64,000 nucleotides of DNA from Agrobacterium larrymoorei (GCF_030819275.1 NZ_JAUTBL010000002.1:1738501-1802500); one strand, 5' to 3'; positions 10,184 through 28,881 are shown, counted from the first letter of the stretch. Notes: generated by a model not told the origin, from the letters alone. A program made the numbers and translations.

Positions 10184-10222
10184 GATTACCCGACGATCGA
10201 GGCGACGATGCCAGCGCCGTCT
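10184..10222 (-). pseudogene. Vestigial duplicate of the tuf 3' end
   Basis: On the minus strand this reads GAGIVASIV then G and a stop, echoing the EF-Tu C-terminus [10 protein letters not shown] found at the end of tuf just upstream. At base level 10184-10222 aligns with 10292-10330 with only a handful of substitutions, mostly third-position-like. Only about the last 11-13 codons are recognisable, and nothing upstream resembles EF-Tu. It looks like a remnant of a tandem duplication or of recombination between tuf copies. Confidence 0.55.
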
Positions 10223-10293
10223 GCAGATCGCGCTTACGCGCCATCTGCAATCTTAAGTGCCGTCGGCAAGCTTACGGCATCGTCGGTCATCGA

Positions 10294-11469
10294 TTACTCG
10301 ATGATCGAAGCAACGATGCCGGCGCCGACGGTACGGCCGCCTTCGCGGATCGCGAAGCGCAGCTTTTCTTCCATCGCGATCGGAACGATCAGTTCAACGG
10401 CAACAGTCACGTTGTCGCCAGGCATAACCATTTCCGTGCCTTCTGGAAGCGAAACGATACCGGTAACGTCAGTCGTACGGAAGTAGAACTGCGGACGGTA
10501 GTTCGTGAAGAACGGCGTATGACGGCCGCCTTCTTCCTTCGTCAGGATGTAGGCTTCTGCCATGAACTTCTTGTGCGGCTTGACCGAACCTGGCTTGCAA
10601 AGGATCTGACCACGCTCAACGCCATCGCGCTGTACGCCACGAACCAGTGCACCGATGTTGTCGCCAGCCTGGCCCTGATCGAGCAGCTTGCGGAACATTT
10701 CAACGCCGGTAACAGTCGTCTTCGACGTCGCACGAATGCCGACGATTTCGACTTCTTCACCAACCTTGACGATACCACGCTCAACGCGGCCCGTCACAAC
10801 CGTACCACGGCCAGAGATCGAGAACACGTCTTCGATCGGCATCAGGAACGGCTGGTCGATCGGACGCTCAGGCGTCGGGATGTAGGCGTCAACCTGAGCC
10901 ATCAGCTCGCGGATTGCGTCTTCGCCGATCTTCTTGTCGGAATCTTCAAGAGCGGCAAGTGCCGAACCCTTGACGATCGGAATATCGTCGCCCGGGAAGT
11001 CGTAGGACGACAGAAGTTCGCGAACTTCAAGCTCGACGAGCTCCAGAAGTTCTGCGTCGTCAACCTGGTCGACCTTGTTGAGGAACACGACGATCGCCGG
11101 AACGCCAACCTGGCGAGCAAGCAGGATGTGCTCGCGCGTCTGCGGCATCGGGCCGTCAGCAGCGGAGCAAACCAGGATCGCGCCGTCCATCTGCGCAGCA
11201 CCGGTGATCATGTTCTTCACGTAGTCGGCGTGGCCGGGGCAGTCAACGTGAGCGTAGTGACGGTTCGGCGTCTCATACTCAACGTGCGCCGTCGAAATCG
11301 TGATACCACGAGCCTTCTCTTCAGGAGCCGCGTCGATCTGGTCATACGCCTTGAACTCGCCGAAGTACTTCGTGATCGCCGCAGTCAAAGACGTCTTGCC
11401 GTGGTCAACGTGACCGATCGTGCCGATGTTGACGTGCGGCTTATTCCGCTCAAACTTGCTCTTTGCCAT
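10294..11469 (-). CDS. tuf: Translation elongation factor Tu, copy A
   Basis: GTPase that delivers aminoacyl-tRNA to the ribosomal A site. The 391 residues (family 391-397) start [21 protein letters not shown]1 is GHVDHGKTS at about residues 19-27, G3 is DCPGHADYV, and G4 is NKVDQVDD. Domain 2 has [13 protein letters not shown]. The C-terminus is [11 protein letters not shown]. It is the last gene of the str operon, 66 nt after fusA. The protein is identical to copy B at 32836-34011. The only nucleotide differences I found are three near the 3' end. GGAG precedes the ATG. Confidence 0.98.
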   Translation of the reverse strand: MAKSKFERNKPHVNIGTIGHVDHGKTSLTAAITKYFGEFKAYDQIDAAPEEKARGITISTAHVEYETPNRHYAHVDCPGHADYVKNMITGAAQMDGAILVCSAADGPMPQTREHILLARQVGVPAIVVFLNKVDQVDDAELLELVELEVRELLSSYDFPGDDIPIVKGSALAALEDSDKKIGEDAIRELMAQVDAYIPTPERPIDQPFLMPIEDVFSISGRGTVVTGRVERGIVKVGEEVEIVGIRATSKTTVTGVEMFRKLLDQGQAGDNIGALVRGVQRDGVERGQILCKPGSVKPHKKFMAEAYILTKEEGGRHTPFFTNYRPQFYFRTTDVTGIVSLPEGTEMVMPGDNVTVAVELIVPIAMEEKLRFAIREGGRTVGAGIVASIIE

Positions 11470-11534
11470 TAGTGGCTCTCCATCTTGTCCCTAAGCGGGA
11501 ATAAACTTTAAATCTCGTTTGGGGCGCACCCCGA

Positions 11535-13634
11535 TCACTTCTGACCGGAGTACTTTGCCTGGATGTCGGCAGCAACGTTGCTCGGAACCGGCGCATAGTG
11601 ATCGAAGGTCATCGAATACTGTGCGCGGCCCTGAGACATCGAACGAAGGTTGTCGACGTACTTGAACATGTTGGCCAGCGGAACGTGAGCGCTGATCACG
11701 ATGGTGATGCCACGCGATTCCTGACCCTGGATCTGACCGCGACGCGAGTTCAGATCGCCGATCACGTCACCGACGTAATCTTCAGGGGTCACGACTTCGA
11801 CCTTCATCATCGGCTCGAGAAGCTGTGCGCCAGCCTTCTTCGCTGCTTCACGGAAGCAGGCACGCGATGCGATTTCGAACGCCAGAACAGACGAGTCAAC
11901 GTCGTGGTATGCACCATCGAGAAGCGTTGCCTTGACGCCGAGCATCGGGAAGCCAGCAAGCGGACCGGAAGACAGAACGCTTTCGATACCCTTCTGAACG
12001 CCTGGGATGTATTCCTTCGGAACAGCACCGCCAACGATCTTGGATTCGAACTTGAAGTCTTCGCCTTCTGGGTTCGGTTCGAACAGAAGCTTGACGCGTG
12101 CGAACTGACCGGTACCACCGGACTGCTTCTTGTGCGTGTAGTCTTCTTCGTGCGACTTGGTGATCGTTTCGCGGTAAGCAACCTGCGGAGCACCGACGGT
12201 GGCTTCGACCTTGAACTCGCGACGCATACGGTCGACGATGATGTCGAGGTGAAGTTCGCCCATGCCAGCGATGATCGTCTGACCGGATTCCTCGTCCGTC
12301 TTGACGCGGAACGAAGGATCTTCGGCTGCCAGGCGGTTCAGCGCGAGGCCCATCTTTTCCTGGTCGCCCTTGGTCTTCGGCTCGATCGCGATCTGGATGA
12401 CCGGCTCAGGGAATTCCATGCGCTCTAGAATAACAGGCTTCAGCGGATCGCAAAGCGTGTCACCCGTGGTGGTTTCCTTGAGGCCAGCAAGCGCAACGAT
12501 GTCGCCAGCATAGGCTTCTTCGATGTCTTCACGCGAGTTGGAGTGCATCTGCAGCATACGGCCGACGCGCTCGCGCTTGTCCTTGACCGTGTTCATGACG
12601 GACGTGCCCTTTTCGAGCTTGCCCGAGTAGATACGTGCGAAGGTGAGCGAACCGACGAAGGGGTCGTTCATGATCTTGAACGCGAGCATGGACAGTGGCT
12701 CGGAATCGTCAGCGTGACGCTCGATTTCGGCTTCCGTCTTGAAGTCGATGCCCTTGATCGCAGGGATATCCAGCGGAGAAGGCAGGTAATCGACAACAGC
12801 GTCGAGGAGCGGCTGAACGCCCTTGTTCTTGAACGCGGTACCGCAGAACATCGGGTGGAATTTCACGTCGATGGTGCCGCGACGAACGAGTTCGCGAATC
12901 TTGTCGTTGTCCGGGTAGTTGCCTTCGAGGTAAGCTTCCATCGCTTCTTCGTCGATCTCGACAACGGTCTCGATCAGCTTTTCGCGATATTCTTCGGCCT
13001 TGGCCTTCATGTCTTCCGGAATTTCGACGACGTCCCACTGGGCGCCGAGCGATTCATCACGCCATACGAGAGCATTCATCTCGATCAGGTCGACAACGCC
13101 CTTGAATTCCGTTTCAGCGCCGATCGGCAGCTGCATGACCACAGCGGTGGCACCGAGGCGGGTCTTGATCATTTCTACCGAGCGGTAGAAGTCAGCGCCC
13201 GTCTTGTCCATCTTGTTGCAGAAGATCATACGCGGAACGTTGTACTTCTCTGCCTGACGCCAGACGGTTTCCGTCTGCGGCTCAACACCGGCGTTGGCAT
13301 CGAGCAGCGCGATAGCGCCGTCGAGAACGCGCAGCGAACGCTCGACTTCGATGGTGAAGTCGACGTGGCCGGGGGTGTCGATGATGTTGAAACGGCGCAT
13401 CTTGCCATCGCGACCCTTCCAGAAGGTCGTGGTAGCAGCAGAAGTGATCGTGATACCACGCTCCTGCTCCTGCTCCATCCAGTCCATCGTGGCTGCGCCA
13501 TCGTGAACTTCACCGATCTTGTGCGACTTACCGGTGTAGTAAAGAATACGCTCGGTGGTGGTCGTCTTACCGGCGTCGATATGCGCCATGATACCGAAGT
13601 TACGGTAATCTTCGATTTTATATTCGCGAGCCAT
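11535..13634 (-). CDS. fusA: Translation elongation factor G
   Basis: GTPase that drives translocation and, with RRF, ribosome recycling. The 699 residues are family length. G1 [14 protein letters not shown] is at about residues 17-30, G3 [15 protein letters not shown] at about 87-101, and G4 [10 protein letters not shown] at about 141. Domain IV and V motifs include [17 protein letters not shown] and [13 protein letters not shown]. It lies 33 nt after rpsG and before tuf, in the classical str operon order rpsL-rpsG-fusA-tuf. Confidence 0.98.
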   Translation of the reverse strand: MAREYKIEDYRNFGIMAHIDAGKTTTTERILYYTGKSHKIGEVHDGAATMDWMEQEQERGITITSAATTTFWKGRDGKMRRFNIIDTPGHVDFTIEVERSLRVLDGAIALLDANAGVEPQTETVWRQAEKYNVPRMIFCNKMDKTGADFYRSVEMIKTRLGATAVVMQLPIGAETEFKGVVDLIEMNALVWRDESLGAQWDVVEIPEDMKAKAEEYREKLIETVVEIDEEAMEAYLEGNYPDNDKIRELVRRGTIDVKFHPMFCGTAFKNKGVQPLLDAVVDYLPSPLDIPAIKGIDFKTEAEIERHADDSEPLSMLAFKIMNDPFVGSLTFARIYSGKLEKGTSVMNTVKDKRERVGRMLQMHSNSREDIEEAYAGDIVALAGLKETTTGDTLCDPLKPVILERMEFPEPVIQIAIEPKTKGDQEKMGLALNRLAAEDPSFRVKTDEESGQTIIAGMGELHLDIIVDRMRREFKVEATVGAPQVAYRETITKSHEEDYTHKKQSGGTGQFARVKLLFEPNPEGEDFKFESKIVGGAVPKEYIPGVQKGIESVLSSGPLAGFPMLGVKATLLDGAYHDVDSSVLAFEIASRACFREAAKKAGAQLLEPMMKVEVVTPEDYVGDVIGDLNSRRGQIQGQESRGITIVISAHVPLANMFKYVDNLRSMSQGRAQYSMTFDHYAPVPSNVAADIQAKYSGQK

Positions 13635-13667
13635 AATGGACTGCCTTTCGATCTTCGACCGTTGAGA

Positions 13668-14150
<483 letters not shown>

Positions 14151-14214
14151 TCATTTGTTATTGACGCTATACCACGCGGAGAACCTCGCGCAGCGCCGAA
14201 TTGTTATTGCCGAA

Positions 14215-14586
14215 TTACTTCGGACGCTTCGCACCGTACTTCGAACGGCGCTGCTTGCGGTTCTTGACGCCCTGGGTATCGAGAACACCGCGGATGATGT
14301 GGTAACGAACGCCCGGCAAGTCCTTGACGCGGCCGCCACGGATCATGACAACGGAGTGTTCCTGAAGGTTGTGACCTTCACCAGGAATGTAACCGATGAC
14401 TTCGAAGCCGTTGGTGAGGCGGATCTTGGCAACCTTACGAAGAGCCGAGTTCGGCTTCTTTGGGGTCGTCGTGTAAACGCGGGTGCAAACGCCACGCTTC
14501 TGTGGGTTTTCCTGCAGAGCAGGAACCTTGTTGCGCTTTACCTGTGCCTGACGCGGCTTACGGATCAGCTGGTTTACGGTAGGCAT
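14215..14586 (-). CDS. rpsL: 30S ribosomal protein S12
   Basis: Decoding-centre protein and classical streptomycin-resistance locus. The start [15 protein letters not shown] (ATG 14584-14586) is universal, so the longer frame to 14619 is rejected. 123 residues. The loop [16 protein letters not shown] has Lys43 and the loop [13 protein letters not shown] has Lys88 (both counted with Met), the drug-sensitive residues. It is the first gene of the str operon and lies about 260 nt downstream of the promoter at 14849-14877. Confidence 0.98.
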
Positions 14587-15142
14587 ATAACCATCCCTTG
14601 CAAAAACTACTTTAGCCACCTTTCGGGTGGCGGTTACACCGTTTCCGGCAACGAAGCACGCATAGCCTCATGCGCAAAACGTGGCCCGATCCGGTTTCCA
14701 CGGATGGACCACCAAGAGCAGAGGACGTAAAGATTACGTCTTGCGTGCAACATTCGTGTCTCGTACGTGTTTTGGACCCCTGTTTGAAGTGATCTCCAGG
14801 ACGAGTCGTCCCAGATGGCCAGACTTCACATCGGCTCCGATGGCGGGCGTACTACTGTCTTAGCCCGCTTTCGTCAAGGGTGAATCCGAATTTTGTCCCC
14901 GCGCTGCGGGCGTGAACGCCTTGCATTACGGGATATTGAAAGGCTTTTATCACAAAGCCCCTGCCCTCACCATCGTTTTTCACCTTCCGCCCTTGTGGCT
15001 TTTCACAAAAGCCGTCTATTGATTCCCTTGAAGCACCATTCGGCCCAAGATCAGGGTCGCGATGGACGCACCACGTGGCAGGCGTAGACGTCAGATGGAT
15101 TCACCTCTGGCACCCTCCACCAAAGACAAAAGGAATCGCGTC
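14587..15142. other. Divergent intergenic region upstream of rpsL (556 nt)
   Basis: No gene is seen. It separates the minus-strand str operon from a plus-strand small gene. It contains the promoter at 14849-14877 (minus) and a long leader of about 260 nt before rpsL. Near the rpsL end the leader has a short inverted repeat (CCACC..GGTGG type, 14617-14632). The leader could hold S7- or growth-control sites, but none is recognisable by eye. Confidence 0.6.
14849..14877 (-). promoter_or_regulatory. Promoter of the str operon (sigma-70 type)
   Basis: On the minus strand a -35 box TTGACG (14872-14877) and a -10 box TAGTAC (14849-14854) are separated by exactly 17 nt. The transcript would start near 14842 and read into rpsL. 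The hexamers match rhizobial housekeeping consensus well, and no competing promoter is as good in this gap. Confidence 0.6.
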
Positions 15143-15436
15143 ATGATCACCGAACCCGACAACGACAATGGACGCGACGAGGCTATGGTCTTCGTCATCA
15201 TCGGCAAGGCCTATGAGCGCGAAGGCGAAGACGGCATCGACATCCACGTCATCCTCCAGGCACCGGACGATGACACCGCCGTGCGCGAAGCCTTGAATGC
15301 ACTGTCGGAAGAAGGCTTTCTCGAAGCCGACCTCGACCAGATCGGCATGATCACCGAAGTGCCGGACGAAGAACCCCATGCTTCCGCCTATCAGGGCGCT
15401 CTGGAAGGCGAAGTCTCGATCATCCGCTTTGCTTGA
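15143..15436 (+). CDS. Conserved small acidic protein of unknown function
   Basis: The 97-residue, strongly acidic soluble product begins MITEPDNDNGRDEAMVFVII. No catalytic motif or membrane segment is visible. The body looks like one alpha/beta domain (GKAYEREGEDGIDIHVILQA, then DDDTAVREALNALSEEGF). The ATG at 15143 has an AAAGGAA site about 9 nt upstream. An open frame from 15062 is less likely because its N-terminus is arginine-rich and unlike the rest. It is divergent from rpsL and alone in its orientation. I do not recognise a characterised family. Confidence 0.7.
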   Translation: MITEPDNDNGRDEAMVFVIIGKAYEREGEDGIDIHVILQAPDDDTAVREALNALSEEGFLEADLDQIGMITEVPDEEPHASAYQGALEGEVSIIRFA

Positions 15437-15479
15437 AATCGAGCGGGGCGTGCGACTGCGCGCGCCCTCCTCTCCTCCC

Positions 15480-15704
15480 TCACCAGACGCTTCGTAGTAT
15501 CATCTCCAGGCCGAGCAAGGCCAGCATCGCCAGAAAGCAGCGCTTGAACGTCGCCGGACTGAACGTCTTTCTAAGACGTTGTCCCGCGACCATTCCGAGC
15601 AGTGCCGGCAAGACAGCCAGAGCCGACAACCCCGCCTCTCCCAGATGAAATGCGCCGTGCGAAACGAGCTCGATCGTCAACGCAATCGTAGATATGGTGT
15701 CCGC
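15480..15704 (-). pseudogene. C-terminal remnant of a TSUP (TauE/SafE-type) permease
   Basis: The minus-strand frame reads STIALTIELVSHGAFHLGEA, then LSALAVLPALLGMVAGQRLR, then TFSPATFKRCFLAMLALLGL. This matches the last two membrane segments of sulfite-exporter/TSUP family permeases, including the GMxxGQRLR loop. Whole proteins are about 250 residues, and only about 70 remain. There is no good start: the first candidate is TTG at 15678. The homology ends near 15704, 50 nt from the neighbouring ABC-F pseudogene. Interpreted as a truncated gene. Confidence 0.65.
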
Positions 15705-15755
15705 ATGAAACTCAAAGAAGCGACAGCACCGGTTTGAAAATCAGTGCCGATTTTC

Positions 15756-17395
15756 TCAAAGCACAATGCTCGGGGTCTGAGAAATAGCGTATCCTTTGCA
15801 CGTCCAATAGGACGCACGGGGGCTCTGTCGATCCAACTGGATGACCCTATCTGGCGAAAGCGCCCTCACGAACGCGTCGTCGTGACTGACGGCCAGGATG
15901 GCTCCGTCATAGGCTGCCAGAGCCGCCTCGAGGGCAGCGATCCCTTCCAGGTCGAGATGATTGGTCGGCTCGTCGAGGATCAGCAGTTGCGGCGGTGTCA
16001 CGGCGCCGAGTGTGCAGGCAAGCCCTGCACGCAAGCGTTCTCCGCCACTCAGATTGGCGGCTTTGCGCAATGCATCGTCTGCGCGGAATTTAAACCGGGC
16101 CAAAGCCGCATAAGCCTGCTGGTCCTCTGTAGAGGGGTGGAGCCGCTGAAAATTCGCAAGCAATGTCTGCTCGCCGCGAAGACACTGAACATGCTGATCC
16201 AGAACTGCGAACGGCACCCGCACGTCCACCACCCCCTCAAAGGGTGCCATCTCGCCGCGGATCATTTTCAGCAGTGTGGTTTTCCCGCTCCCATTCGGTC
16301 CGGCAAGCACAACCCGTTCCGGTCCGGTGATGGACATGGACAGGTCGCGGATGGCGGGCAACGACCGATCATACCCACCTGTGACGCGGTCAAGCCGGAG
16401 GATGATCTTCCCTTCCACCAGACCGGTTGACGAGATGTCCATCCGGATCGGCTCAAGCACTTCTATTCGCGACCGGGCGGACGAAAGTGCTGCCTCTGCC
16501 GCCTCGCGTCGGGCGTCCCGCAAGCGCTGACCTGCCCCGCCAGAGGCTTCCGCCCGCCCCTTCGCGGCATCCATCAATATCTTCGGCTGATCCCCCTTGG
16601 TCCGGCTCCTCGCTCCGGCACTGTCCTTGCGGGCTTTTCGCTCCTTGGCTTCTTGCGCACGCTGCGCCGCCTCGCGATCAGCTCTTTCCGACTGAGACAG
16701 ATCATGTCTCGCCGCTTCCAGCTCCATCTGCTTGAGCGAACGATAGGCGCTATAATTGTCGCCATAGCGGGTCATCCCAAGCGTTGTCAGTTCTACGATG
16801 GCGTCCATTTCTTCCAGCAATTCGCGATCGTGGCTGATGACGATGGCGCCACGCTTCCAGTGACGGACAAGCTCGATCACCAGGTCCCGCCCTGCCCTGT
16901 CGAGATTGTTGGTCGGCTCGTCAAGCAGAAGAAAATCCGGCTCGGCTAAAACAATAGCCGCAAGTGCGGCGCGCACGCGCTGCCCTCCAGAAAGTGTCAC
17001 AAGAAGCGTATCCGGATCGGCGGCTATACCATATGGCGCAAGCGCAGCCTCCATCCTGGCCCTAGCCGTCCAGTCCGCGTCAGCAAGTTCTTCGACGCTG
17101 GCGTGGCCTTCTGCTGCCCGGTCGAGAAGCGCCAGCGCCCCGTCGCATCTGGTCGCGTTATCGCGTCCTGGCGCATCAAGGCAGAAGTGCCGGATACCGT
17201 GATGCTGCCAGCCTGTGGCGCCATTTCACCGGCGATTAGCCGCAAAAGCGTGGTCTTACCAACACCATTGCGTCCGACGAGCCCGACACGCTCGGCAGTA
17301 AAATTGAAATCGATATTGGTGAAAAGCGGCTTGCCGTCAGGCGTGATGCAGGACAGACCGGAAAGAGAAATCGACGACACCATAGGACAAAACAT
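15756..17395 (-). pseudogene. ABC-F family ATPase, frameshifted
   Basis: Two minus-strand frames together give one ABC-F protein of about 543 residues, the usual size. The first frame (from ATG 17383 or 17395) has Walker A GRNGVGKTTLLRLIAG. It continues to about 17150 and then runs into unrelated residues and a stop at 17024. The second frame is open back through that point (DGALALLDRAAEGHASVEEL) and carries signature LSGGQRVRAALAA, Walker B FLLLDEPTNNLD, a linker, then a second Walker A GPNGSGKTTLLKMI, LSGGERLRAGLA and LLILDEPTNHLD. One base is therefore gained or lost near 17140-17155. ABC-F proteins act on ribosomes, not in transport. Confidence 0.8.
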
Positions 17396-17560
17396 CTCGC
17401 TGCAGAACCAGGGGGGAAGTGGTTGCGCGTGTCAAATCCATCGTCGTCATGTCTCCTCTATCGAAGCGTCCTGAAGATAAGACCGTTCTCCCGATCGTTC
17501 AAGTCACATCAGTTTGCACTGCTGGCCCTTGAGCCAACAGCCCACTTTCCGCGCCCGGGC

Positions 17561-17594
17561 CAAAACAAAAAACGCCCGGATTGCTCCGGGCGTT
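17561..17594 (-). terminator. Terminator of the rplKAJL-rpoBC operon
   Basis: Stem of 10 bp, AACGCCCGGA/TCCGGGCGTT (17571-17580 with 17585-17594), with a 4-nt loop. On the minus strand it is followed by TTTTGTTTTG. It lies 50 nt past the rpoC stop and is a textbook intrinsic terminator. Confidence 0.88.
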
Positions 17595-17643
17595 TGTATC
17601 TCCACGGGCGAGACCCTCTCACGAGGTCCCCACCCTGGCTGCC

Positions 17644-21852
<4,209 letters not shown>

Positions 21853-21998
21853 GCCTTGTCTCCTTAAGGGGATGGAGCCCCTTGCTTGCATCTGGCGCGA
21901 TCTTTCCCGGGCTGATCGGCCAATGCTTCAAACATGGATCTATCCGCAAAATGCGGCGAAAGTGTCCACCCACGAACACGCATCCGTGAGCGAAACCA

Positions 21999-22024
21999 GC
22001 AGGCGCTCTTTTCAAAGCGCCTGC
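21999..22024. repeat. Inverted repeat in the rpoB-rpoC gap
   Basis: Arms GCAGGCGCT and AGCGCCTGC (9 bp, 21999-22007 and 22016-22024) with an 8-nt loop. It begins 12 nt after the rpoB stop. No U-tract follows on the minus strand, so it is unlikely to terminate. An mRNA-processing or stabilising role is possible. Confidence 0.5.
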
Positions 22025-22035
22025 CTTTTCTGATC

Positions 22036-26175
<4,140 letters not shown>

Positions 26176-26335
26176 CGTCGCTCCTTTAAAATTGCATCCG
26201 GGCCTGCAACGGACGGGAACCGATGGCCAGTCGACCCCGTCGAATAATGGGTAAAATCAACCTCGTTCCACCTCCCGGATCGATCAGGCCGGATTGCCTG
26301 ATGAGCCGGTTCGGAACCATTCTCTTGAAGAACCC

Positions 26336-26373
26336 ATTACCCAAGAACCGTTTTCAGGCGGTTCTTGGGTAAT
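26336..26373 (-). promoter_or_regulatory. Long perfect hairpin in the rplL-rpoB junction
   Basis: 15-bp uninterrupted stem (26336-26350 with 26359-26373, arms ATTACCCAAGAACCG/CGGTTCTTGGGTAAT) with an 8-nt loop. There is no U-run. In E. coli the same junction has an attenuator and an RNase III processing site that set the rpoBC to rplJL ratio. By position and form this is a likely RNase III-type site. The function is inferred. Confidence 0.6.
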
Positions 26374-26394
26374 CGGTTTCAGACAGAGCAATAA

Positions 26395-26420
26395 TGGGAG
26401 AAGGATTTTTCCTTCTCCCA
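26395..26420 (-). terminator. Attenuator-like hairpin after rplL
   Basis: 10-bp stem TGGGAGAAGG/CCTTCTCCCA (26395-26404 with 26411-26420) and a 6-nt loop. On the minus strand it is followed by TTATTGCT. It lies 15 nt past the rplL stop and before rpoB. It is weak as a terminator because the U-tract is short, which would suit partial read-through to rpoBC. Confidence 0.6.
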
Positions 26421-26435
26421 TCAGCAATCGCAAGA

Positions 26436-26813
26436 TTACTTAACGTCGACCTTAGCGCCGGCGTCTTCAAGCTTCTTCTTGAGGTCAGCAGCTTCAGCCT
26501 TGGAAACAGCTTCCTTGACAGGCTTCGGAGCGCCTTCAACGAGGTCCTTAGCTTCCTTCAGGCCGAGGCCGGTGATGCCACGGACTTCCTTGATGACGTT
26601 GATCTTGTTGGCGCCAGCGTCAACCAGGATAACGTCGAACTCGGTCTTTTCTTCTTCCGGAGCAGCAGCGGCAGCAGCGCCACCAGCAGCAGCAACTGCT
26701 ACAGGAGCAGCAGCGGAAACGCCCCACTTCTCTTCGAGAAGCTTGGAAAGCTCAGCAGCTTCCAGAACGGTCAGCGAGGAGAGGTCTTCTACGATCTTTG
26801 CGAGATCAGCCAT
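26436..26813 (-). CDS. rplL: 50S ribosomal protein L7/L12
   Basis: Multicopy stalk protein that recruits and activates translational GTPases. The 125 residues have an N-terminal dimerisation domain, an Ala-rich hinge (about residues 36-55, [19 protein letters not shown]), and a C-terminal domain. That domain contains [20 protein letters not shown] and [19 protein letters not shown], the factor-binding face. It follows rplJ by 58 nt and precedes the two hairpins before rpoB. Confidence 0.98.
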   Translation of the reverse strand: MADLAKIVEDLSSLTVLEAAELSKLLEEKWGVSAAAPVAVAAAGGAAAAAAPEEEKTEFDVILVDAGANKINVIKEVRGITGLGLKEAKDLVEGAPKPVKEAVSKAEAADLKKKLEDAGAKVDVK

Positions 26814-26871
26814 TTTTCAGTTCCTTTAATTCGGTTCGAACCGGTTTGAATATTTACAGCGAAAAACCGCC

Positions 26872-27390
26872 TTAAGCGGCTTCGTCCTTCTTGGAGTAAG
26901 CCGAGAACACACGAGCAAGCTGGCTTGCCGGTGCTGCAACAACCGTTGCGACGCGAGTTGCCGGGGCATTGAGAAGGCCCAGCAGCTTCGCACGCAGCTC
27001 ATCCAGCGAAGGCAGGGTCGCGAGCGACTTGACTGCATCTGCTGTGAGCGTGGTTGCGCCCATGGCGCCGCCCAAAACAACGACCTTGTCGTTGGTCTTG
27101 GCGAAGTCCATGACGACTTTCGGAGCAATCATAGGGTCATTGCTGTATGCAATCAGCGTCTGTCCCTTGAAGAGATCTGACATCCCTTCCGACTCCGTAC
27201 CCTGAAGAGCGATCTTGGCCAGGCGGTTCTTCGCGACCTTGACGGTGCCGCCAGCAGCACGCATTTTCGAACGAAAATCGTTCATCTGCGCAACTGTGAC
27301 ACCAGCATAGTGGGCCACGACAACTGAACCGGAAGCCTTGAAGACTTCGTTCAGCTCCGTGACGAATTCGCGTTTTTCCGCTCTTTCCAC
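26872..27390 (-). CDS. rplJ: 50S ribosomal protein L10
   Basis: Base of the L7/L12 stalk. With L7/L12 it represses its own operon by binding the leader mRNA. The 172-residue product starts at a GTG (27388-27390) after GGAGACA, giving [20 protein letters not shown]. The upstream open frame to 27453 has no family similarity. Motifs include [20 protein letters not shown] and [20 protein letters not shown]. The C-terminal part ends [17 protein letters not shown]. The gap before it is the presumed regulatory leader. Confidence 0.96.
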   Translation of the reverse strand: MERAEKREFVTELNEVFKASGSVVVAHYAGVTVAQMNDFRSKMRAAGGTVKVAKNRLAKIALQGTESEGMSDLFKGQTLIAYSNDPMIAPKVVMDFAKTNDKVVVLGGAMGATTLTADAVKSLATLPSLDELRAKLLGLLNAPATRVATVVAAPASQLARVFSAYSKKDEAA

Positions 27391-27751
27391 TGTCTGTCTC
27401 CAGTAGATGACTACACATTGAATGTGCACCCATCGGGTTTGCCTTTGCCTCAAGGAATTTCGTTACCGAAATCCCAAGCGACGCTTGAGGATCCTGTCCC
27501 CCGCTCTGTCGCCGCAAACGGCTTCAGGCACAGGCACATCAGGTTCGAACCGGATTATTTAGCATCGTCTCGATGCGAAAATCCGGGCTCTTACCCGTCT
27601 CATGCAGGTTGAATGATTAAGGCCAAGATCCCTAAGGATAACGGCCACCTGCAATCTCGGACAGGAATTCCGGGTTACCCCGGAAATTTCCGGCCCTTGC
27701 GAGCCGGAAATCTGTGTTGCCGCGCCTCATTTAAGAAGCGCGGCGAATGGA
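27391..27751 (-). promoter_or_regulatory. rplA-rplJ junction: L10-type leader with three hairpins
   Basis: 361 nt without a gene. Past the rplA stop (minus strand) come three hairpins: arms GCCGCGC/GCGCGGC (27719-27744), TTTCCGGC/GCCGGAAA (27687-27710) and TTCCGGG/CCCGGAA (27668-27685). The remaining 270 nt lead into rplJ. In Proteobacteria this position carries the L10(L12) autoregulatory leader and often a promoter or attenuator. I assign it by position. I did not trace the kink-turn of the L10 site by eye. Confidence 0.6.
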
Positions 27752-28447
27752 TTAGGCCGTAACCGACGAAGGGTCGATCTTGAAGCCTGGGCCCATGGTG
27801 GAGGAGATCGCTACGCGCTTGACGTAGTTGCCCTTTGCACCCGTAGGCTTGGCCTTGATGACAGCGTCAGCAAAAGCCTTGATGTTTTCTTCCAGCGCCT
27901 TGGCATCGAACGAAGCCTTGCCAACGCCAGCGTGAACGATACCGGCCTTTTCGACGCGGAACTCGACAGCGCCGCCCTTGGAAGCCTTGACGGCACCAGC
28001 GACATCCATCGTAACCGTGCCAACCTTCGGGTTCGGCATCATGCCGCGCGGGCCGAGAACCTTGCCGAGACGGCCGACGAGCGGCATCATGTCAGGGGTA
28101 GCGATAACGCGGTCGAAATCGATCTTGCCGCCCTGAACCGTTTCCAGCAGGTCTTCAGCGCCAACGATGTCTGCACCAGCAGCCTTAGCTTCGTCAGCCT
28201 TGGCGCCACGAGCGAAGACAGCAACGCGAACGTCACGGCCTGTGCCGTTCGGCAGGTTGACAACGCCACGAACCATCTGGTCGGCGTGACGCGGGTCGAC
28301 GCCGAGGTTCATTGCAACTTCAATGGTTTCGTCGAACTTGGCGACAGCCCGTTCCTTAACCATCGAGATGGCGTCGGTCAGGACGTAGAGCTTGTTCGGG
28401 TCGACACCTTCACGGGTCTTCTGTACGCGCTTTGCAAGCTTAGCCAT
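27752..28447 (-). CDS. rplA: 50S ribosomal protein L1
   Basis: Mobile L1-stalk protein that moves E-site tRNA. In E. coli it represses the rplKA mRNA. The 232 residues contain the L1 signatures [20 protein letters not shown] and [20 protein letters not shown]. It begins [20 protein letters not shown] at 28445-28447, only 2 nt after the rplK stop, so translation is coupled. It is followed by the hairpin-rich leader of rplJ. Confidence 0.97.
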   Translation of the reverse strand: MAKLAKRVQKTREGVDPNKLYVLTDAISMVKERAVAKFDETIEVAMNLGVDPRHADQMVRGVVNLPNGTGRDVRVAVFARGAKADEAKAAGADIVGAEDLLETVQGGKIDFDRVIATPDMMPLVGRLGKVLGPRGMMPNPKVGTVTMDVAGAVKASKGGAVEFRVEKAGIVHAGVGKASFDAKALEENIKAFADAVIKAKPTGAKGNYVKRVAISSTMGPGFKIDPSSVTA

Positions 28448-28449
28448 GA

Positions 28450-28881
28450 TCAACCTACCACTTCCAGGCCCATGGCGCGGGCAGAGCCCTCAACCATTGC
28501 CATTGCGCCTTCGATGTTGGCTGCGTTCAGATCCTTCATCTTGGCTTCTGCGATCGTCTTGACCTGAGCCTTGGTGATGGAGCCGACCTTGGCGCCCTTG
28601 CCAGGCGTCTTGGAACCGGAGGTGATCTTCGCTTCCTTCTTCAGCCAGTACGTCATCGGCGGCTGCTTCATGACGAAGGTGAAGGACTTGTCCTGGTAAT
28701 AGGTGATGACGACCGGGATCGGCATACCCTTTTCCATTTCCTGCGTGGCGGCATTGAACGCCTTGCAGAATTCCATGATGTTAATGCCACGCTGACCAAG
28801 CGCAGGGCCGATTGGCGGGGACGGGTTGGCCGATCCTGCCTTTACCTGCAACTTGAGCTGGCCTGCAACTTTCTTAGCCAT
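28450..28881 (-). CDS. rplK: 50S ribosomal protein L11
   Basis: Forms the GTPase-associated centre with 23S rRNA and is required for RelA activation; site of thiostrepton action. The 143 residues start [20 protein letters not shown] at 28879-28881. Upstream in-frame codons to 28995 are rejected because the family begins here. Motifs: [20 protein letters not shown] and the C-terminal [20 protein letters not shown]. It follows nusG by 218 nt. Confidence 0.97.
   Translation of the reverse strand: MAKKVAGQLKLQVKAGSANPSPPIGPALGQRGINIMEFCKAFNAATQEMEKGMPIPVVITYYQDKSFTFVMKQPPMTYWLKKEAKITSGSKTPGKGAKVGSITKAQVKTIAEAKMKDLNAANIEGAMAMVEGSARAMGLEVVG

Larger units (their letters stand above)
9875..10293 (-). 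other. tuf-rpsJ intergenic region (419 nt)
   Basis: No gene is seen. Reading on the minus strand from tuf, it holds a partial, diverged copy of the tuf 3' end (10184-10222), then a terminator-like hairpin (10139-10160). An A/T-richer stretch follows that could contain the S10 promoter. Just ahead of rpsJ is a small hairpin at 9902-9919. I could not settle on one promoter by eye. Confidence 0.6.

Noticed and set aside
10060..11472. 470-codon plus-strand frame opposite tuf, repeated at 32689-34029
   Set aside because: It is the antisense of the two tuf copies. The similarity between the two frames only reflects tuf identity.
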